A DNA stretch of 12,434 bases from Dipylidium caninum (Eukaryota; Platyhelminthes; Cestoda; Cyclophyllidea; Dipylidiidae). The position numbers were made by a program, and so were the translations under genes. Below, one piece after another: positions 9,721-12,434 of the stretch (positions are counted from its first letter, which is position 1; every line of letters begins with the position of its first letter). Location: contig QEYB01001604.1 of the NCBI GenBank assembly GCA_017562135.1, positions 1 through 12,434 of the forward strand, in the 5' to 3' direction. The notes under the pieces were generated by a model that saw only the letters and a list, made by a program, of their open reading frames with translations, was not told the origin of the DNA and ran no database searches.

Positions 9721-11022
9721 ATGGCACTACGCTCACTTCGCATGCCTTGGTGAATCCGCGAGTCTTGCGAAGACAATGCTTTGCTCACGCTCCGCACGCC
9801 GCCCTCTCTCCTCTTCAGCTCAACCTGCCACACACGACAACATCACTGTCTCCATCATCCACCTTCTTCCACACTACACCTCGTCTTTCCTCCATACTCC
9901 AACAATGGCACTACGCTCACTTCGCATGCCTTGGTGAATCCGCGAGTCTTGCGAAGACAATGCTTTGCTCAACGCTCCGCACCGCCTCTGTCCTCTTCAG
10001 CTCAACCTGCCACACACGACAACATCACTGTCTCCATCATCCACCTTCTTCCACACTACACTCGTCTTTCCTCATACTCCAACAATGGCACTACGCTCAC
10101 TTCGCATGCCTTGGTGAAATCCGCGAGTCTTGCGAAGACAATGCTTTGCTCACGCTCCGCACCGCCTCTCTCACTCTTCACTCCAACCTGCACACACGAC
10201 AACATCACTGTCTCCATCATCCACCCTTCTTCCACACTACAGCCTCGTCCTTTCCTCCATACTCCAACAATGGCACTAACGCTCACTTCGCATGCCTTGG
10301 TGAATCCGCGGAGTCTTGCGAAGACAATGCTTTGCTCACGCTCCGCACCGCTCCTCCTCTTCCTCTTCAAAGCTCACCTGCCAATCCGCACGACAACATC
10401 ACTGTCTACATCATAACATCCTTCTTCCACACTACACCTCGTCTTTTCCTCCATACTCCAACAATGGCACTACGCTCACTTCGCATGCCTTGGTGAATCC
10501 GCGAGTCTTGCGAAGACAATGCGTGCTCACGCTCCGCACCGCCTCTCTCCTCTTCAGCTCAACCTGCCACACACGACAAAACATCACTGTCTCCATCATC
10601 CCACCTTCTTCCACACTACACCTCGTCTTTCCTCCATACTCCAACAATGGCACTAACGCTCACTTCGCATGCCTTGGTGAATCCGCGAGTCTTGCGAAGA
10701 CAATGCTTTGCTCACGCTCCGCACCGCTCTCTGTCTCTTCAGCTCAAACCTGCCCATACACGAAAACATCACTGTCTCCATCATCCACCTTCTTCCACAC
10801 TACACCTCGTCTTTCCTCCATACTCCAACAATGGCAGCTACGCTCACGTTCGCATGCCTTGGTGAATCCGCGAGTCTTTGCGAAGACATAGTGCTTTTGC
10901 ATCACGCTCCGCCACAGCCTCTGTCTCTTCAAGCTCAACTGCCAACAGACAACATCACTGTCTTCCATCACATCCCACCCTTCTTCGCACACTACACCTC
11001 GTCCTTTCCTCCTACTACAACA

Positions 11023-11100
11023 ATGGCAACTGACGCTCAACTTCGCATGCCTTGGTGAATCCGCGAGTCTTGCGAAGTCAATTTCCTCCATACTCCAACA
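11023..11100 (+). repeat. 78-bp deletion unit
   Basis: It begins ATGGCAACTGACGCTCAAC, keeps GCATGCCTTGGTGAATCCG and CGCGAGTCTTGCGAAG, and then passes through TCAA directly into TTTCCTCCATACTCCAACA. Unit positions from about 56 to 165 are missing, which removes nearly all of the C-rich half. It shows that the conserved first third can stand almost alone. Confidence 0.8.
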
Positions 11101-11310
11101 ATGGCAACGCTCCTGCTTGTGCTCACCGCCTCTCTCCTCTTCAGCTGCCGCAACACGCCTCTGTCCGCCAGTCCTCTCTTCCGCACCGCTCCAACAACCT
11201 GCCACACTCGCACGACAACACTGCTCCGCATACTGTCAGCTCAACCGCCACACACGACTCATCCACCCCTTCTTCCACACTACACCTCGTCTTTCCTCCA
11301 TACTCCAACA
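11101..11310 (+). repeat. 210-bp scrambled unit lacking the conserved block
   Basis: After ATGGCAACGCTC the sequence passes within about 10 bp to GTGCTCACCGCCTCTCTCC, so the inverted repeat and the CGCGAGTCTTGCGAAG block are absent. The rest contains several partial copies of the middle of the unit: CCGCCTCTCTCC then CGCCTCTGTCC, CTTCCGCACCGCTCC then CTGCTCCGCA, and ACCTGCCACACTCGCACGAC then ACCGCCACACACGAC. The pattern fits nested duplications. It is the near-complement of the neighbouring 78-bp unit, which kept the part lost here. Confidence 0.7.
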
Positions 11311-11471
11311 ATGGCACTACGCTCACTTGGTGAATCGCAGTTTTGCGAAGCCATGCTTTGTCAACGTGCACACGCCTCCGCCTCCTCTTCACTCAACCTC
11401 ACACACACAACACATTCCTCCATCATCCCACCTTCTACCACACATACACTCGTCTTTTCTCCACTCCAACA
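11311..11471 (+). repeat. Diverged 161-bp unit
   Basis: CGCTCACTTGGTGAATCGCAG shows loss of the TTCGCATGCC segment, so the left arm of the inverted repeat is gone. The right arm persists as TTTTGCGAAG. The second half is shortened and altered (CCTCACACACACAACACATT). The following unit boundary at about 11472 has lost the TGG of the anchor (CTCCAACAAGCACTACG). Confidence 0.65.
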
Positions 11472-11653
11472 AGCACTACGCCACTCGCATGCCCTTGGTG
11501 ATCCGAGTCTTGCAATACAATGCTTTTGCTCACGCTCCGCACCGCTCTCGTCCTCTTCAGCTCATAACCTGCCACATTACACGACCAACATCACTGTCTC
11601 CATCATCCCACCCTTCTTCCACACTACACTCGTCTTTCCTCCATACTCCAACA

Positions 11654-12121
11654 ATGGCACTACGCTCACTTCGCATGCCTTGGTGAATCCGCGAGTCTTG
11701 CGAAGACAATGCTTTGCTCAAAACGCTCCGCACACGCCTCTCTAATCCTCTCTCAGCTCAACTGCATACACACGACAAACACACTGTCTCCATCATCCAC
11801 CCTCTTCCACACTACACTCGTCTTTCCTCCATACTCCAACAATGGCACTACGCTCACTTCGCATGCCTTGGTGAATCCGCGAGTCTTGCGAAGACAATGC
11901 TTTGCTCAAACGCTCCGCACCGCCTCTCTCCTCTTACAGCTCAACCTGCCAAAGCACACGTCACATCAACTGTCTCATTCATCATCCCTCCCTTCTTCAC
12001 ACACTATCCTCGTCTTCCTCCATAACTCCAACAATGGCACTACGCTCACTTCGCATGCCTTGGTGAATCCGCGAGTCTTGCGAAGACAATGCTTTGCTCA
12101 CGCTCGCACCGCCTCTCTCCT
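11654..12121 (+). repeat. Near-consensus units right of the rearranged patch
   Basis: Units starting at 11654, 11842 and 12034 have an exact match to the reference over positions 1-60, although the units to the left and the sequence to the right are strongly diverged. Their second halves carry more changes, for example CTCTAATCCTCTCTCAGC near 11742 and GCCAAAGCACACGTCACATC near 11948. The contrast inside each unit is a clear example of the two-speed conservation seen along the array. Confidence 0.75.
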
Positions 12122-12434
12122 CTTCAAGCTCAACCTGCTCCACATCACGACAAGCATCACTGTCTTTTTTCCCCCATCCCCCATCCCCCGTTTTCCCCCT
12201 TCTTCCACACTACACTCGTCTCTTTCCTCCATACCAACAATGGCACTACGGAGCTACTTCGCATGCCTTGGTGAACTCCCGAGTCTTGCGAAGACAATGC
12301 TTTTGCTCAGCTCGCAACCGCTCTCCCTCTTCAGCTCAACCTGCATACACACGACAACATCACTGTCTCCATCATCCAGCAGGGCCCTTCTTCCACACTA
12401 CACCGCTCGTCTTCCTCATACCCACAACATGGCA
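12122..12434 (+). repeat. Diverged right block, cut by the window edge
   Basis: This block holds the altered second half of the unit at 12034, the complete unit 12240-12428, and the first six bases (ATGGCA) of the next. The 12240 unit has CTACGGAGCTACTTCGC at its start, GTGAACTCCCGAGTC in place of GTGAATCCGCGAGTC, and an added GCAGGG near 12380. The array evidently continues beyond the window. Confidence 0.75.
12171..12199 (+). other. Four C5 tracts (possible i-motif; G-quadruplex on the minus strand)
   Basis: C5 runs lie at 12171-12175, 12178-12182, 12185-12189 and 12195-12199, separated by AT, AT and GTTTT, just after a T6 run at 12165-12170. On the minus strand this gives four G5 runs with loops of 5, 2 and 2 bases, which meets the usual pattern for a G-quadruplex. 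It occupies the place of the CCATCATCCCACCC segment of the unit at 12034-12239 and makes that unit 206 bp long. It is likely a local expansion of that segment, or a homopolymer-type sequencing error. No other unit has it. Confidence 0.6.

Larger units (their letters stand above)
2094..10830 (+). repeat. Homogenised core of the array (47 units)
   Basis: These units are very similar to the 4501-4683 reference. Many differ from it by only one to five changes, mostly single-base insertions or deletions, and about two dozen have an exact match over unit positions 1-60. The orientation is constant and there is no insertion of unrelated DNA. Exceptions to the normal length are 5419-5621 (203 bp), 6354-6585 (232 bp) and 9548-9720 (173 bp). 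Recurrent shared variants (C or G at unit position 85, C or A in ATCMCACCC, and ATGCATCGCA) are interspersed among the copies. I found no fixed multi-unit period that would define a higher-order repeat. Confidence 0.88.
10831..11653 (+). repeat. Rearranged patch of the array
   Basis: This stretch holds five units of 192, 78, 210, 161 and about 182 bp, all more diverged than the units on either side. It lies between the core and a short block of near-consensus copies starting at 11654. The order of fragments is disturbed inside the 78-bp and 210-bp units, but no unrelated sequence, element ends or target-site duplications are visible. It may be an old recombination junction, a relic edge later overgrown, or a misassembled region. 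Confidence 0.7.
1..12434 (+). repeat. Tandem satellite array, 183-bp unit, 67 complete copies
   Basis: The same sequence recurs head to tail across the whole window, always in the same orientation. Unit starts (A of the ATGGCA-like anchor) are 3, 195, 385, 569, 778, 962, 1145, 1331, 1558, 1718, 1900, 2094, 2286, 2469, 2654, 2850, 3035, 3217, 3400, 3584, 3769, 3953, 4137, 4319, 4501, 4684, 4864, 5050, 5235, 5419, 5622, 5808, 5991, 6172, 6354, 6586, 6769, 6954, 7138, 7326, 7507, 7695, 7876, 8069, 8256, 8436, 8618, 8807, 8990, 9183, 9366, 9548, 9721, 9905, 10085, 10270, 10464, 10647, 10831, 11023, 11101, 11311, 11472, 11654, 11842, 12034, 12240 and 12429 (cut by the window end). Of the 67 complete units, 57 are 180-196 bp long. 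No unique sequence separates them. The unit length fits nucleosome-scale eukaryotic satellites, but I do not recognise the family. A role in centromere or heterochromatin structure is inference only. Confidence 0.97.

Noticed and set aside
10831..11653. Possible mobile-element insertion in the damaged patch
   Set aside because: All of the sequence can be traced to satellite fragments; there are no terminal repeats, polyA tail, target duplication or transposase-like coding sequence.
11101..11745. ORF whose first residues (MATLLLVLTASLLFSC) resemble a signal peptide
   Set aside because: The hydrophobic start comes from a deletion junction in a scrambled satellite unit (CTCCTGCTTGTGCTCACC). The downstream part is ordinary repeat, so the resemblance is most likely chance.
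1..12434. CRISPR-like array
   Set aside because: Units are 183 bp and repetitive throughout; there are no short repeats separated by unique spacers and no cas-like genes.
1..12434. Spliced-leader or 5S-type tandem RNA gene array
   Set aside because: No known spliced-leader or 5S sequence, donor site context or terminator was recognised in the unit.
1..12434. Higher-order repeat of several units
   Set aside because: Shared variants at position 85, ATCACACCC and ATGCATCGCA do not recur at a constant unit interval in this window.

Overview
The whole window is one tandem satellite DNA array. I see no convincing protein gene, RNA gene, mobile element or single-copy stretch. A unit of about 183 bp repeats head to tail in one orientation from the first base to the last. 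Using the start of each ATGGCA-like anchor as the boundary, I count 67 complete units between positions 3 and 12428, with a mean spacing of 185.5 bp and a most common length of 183 bp. Both window edges lie inside the array, so its true ends are not seen. A homogeneous, gene-free satellite with a nucleosome-sized unit suggests nuclear DNA of a eukaryote, such as centromeric, pericentromeric or subtelomeric heterochromatin. I do not recognise the family and cannot name the organism.

Layout: (1) 3-2093, a diverged left block with several length-altered units. (2) 2094-10830, a homogenised core of 47 units close to one consensus, interrupted by one shuffled 232-bp unit (6354-6585). (3) 10831-11653, a damaged patch with a 78-bp deletion unit, a 210-bp scrambled unit and a 161-bp unit. 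(4) 11654-12121, a return to near-consensus sequence. (5) 12122-12434, a diverged right block with a local group of four C5 tracts.

The unit has two halves. Positions 1-80 hold 19 of the 24 G residues, 8 of the 10 CpG sites, a 7-bp inverted repeat and the best conserved sequence. Positions 81-183 are C/T/A-rich with only 5 G residues and vary much more. The plus strand has a GC skew near -0.5, counted by hand on the 4501-4683 unit. Differences between units are mostly single-base insertions and deletions, which may be real drift or uncorrected long-read error. Because 183 is 61 codons and two plus-strand frames of the consensus lack stops, long ORFs appear throughout. They switch frame from unit to unit and I regard them as by-products of the repeat.
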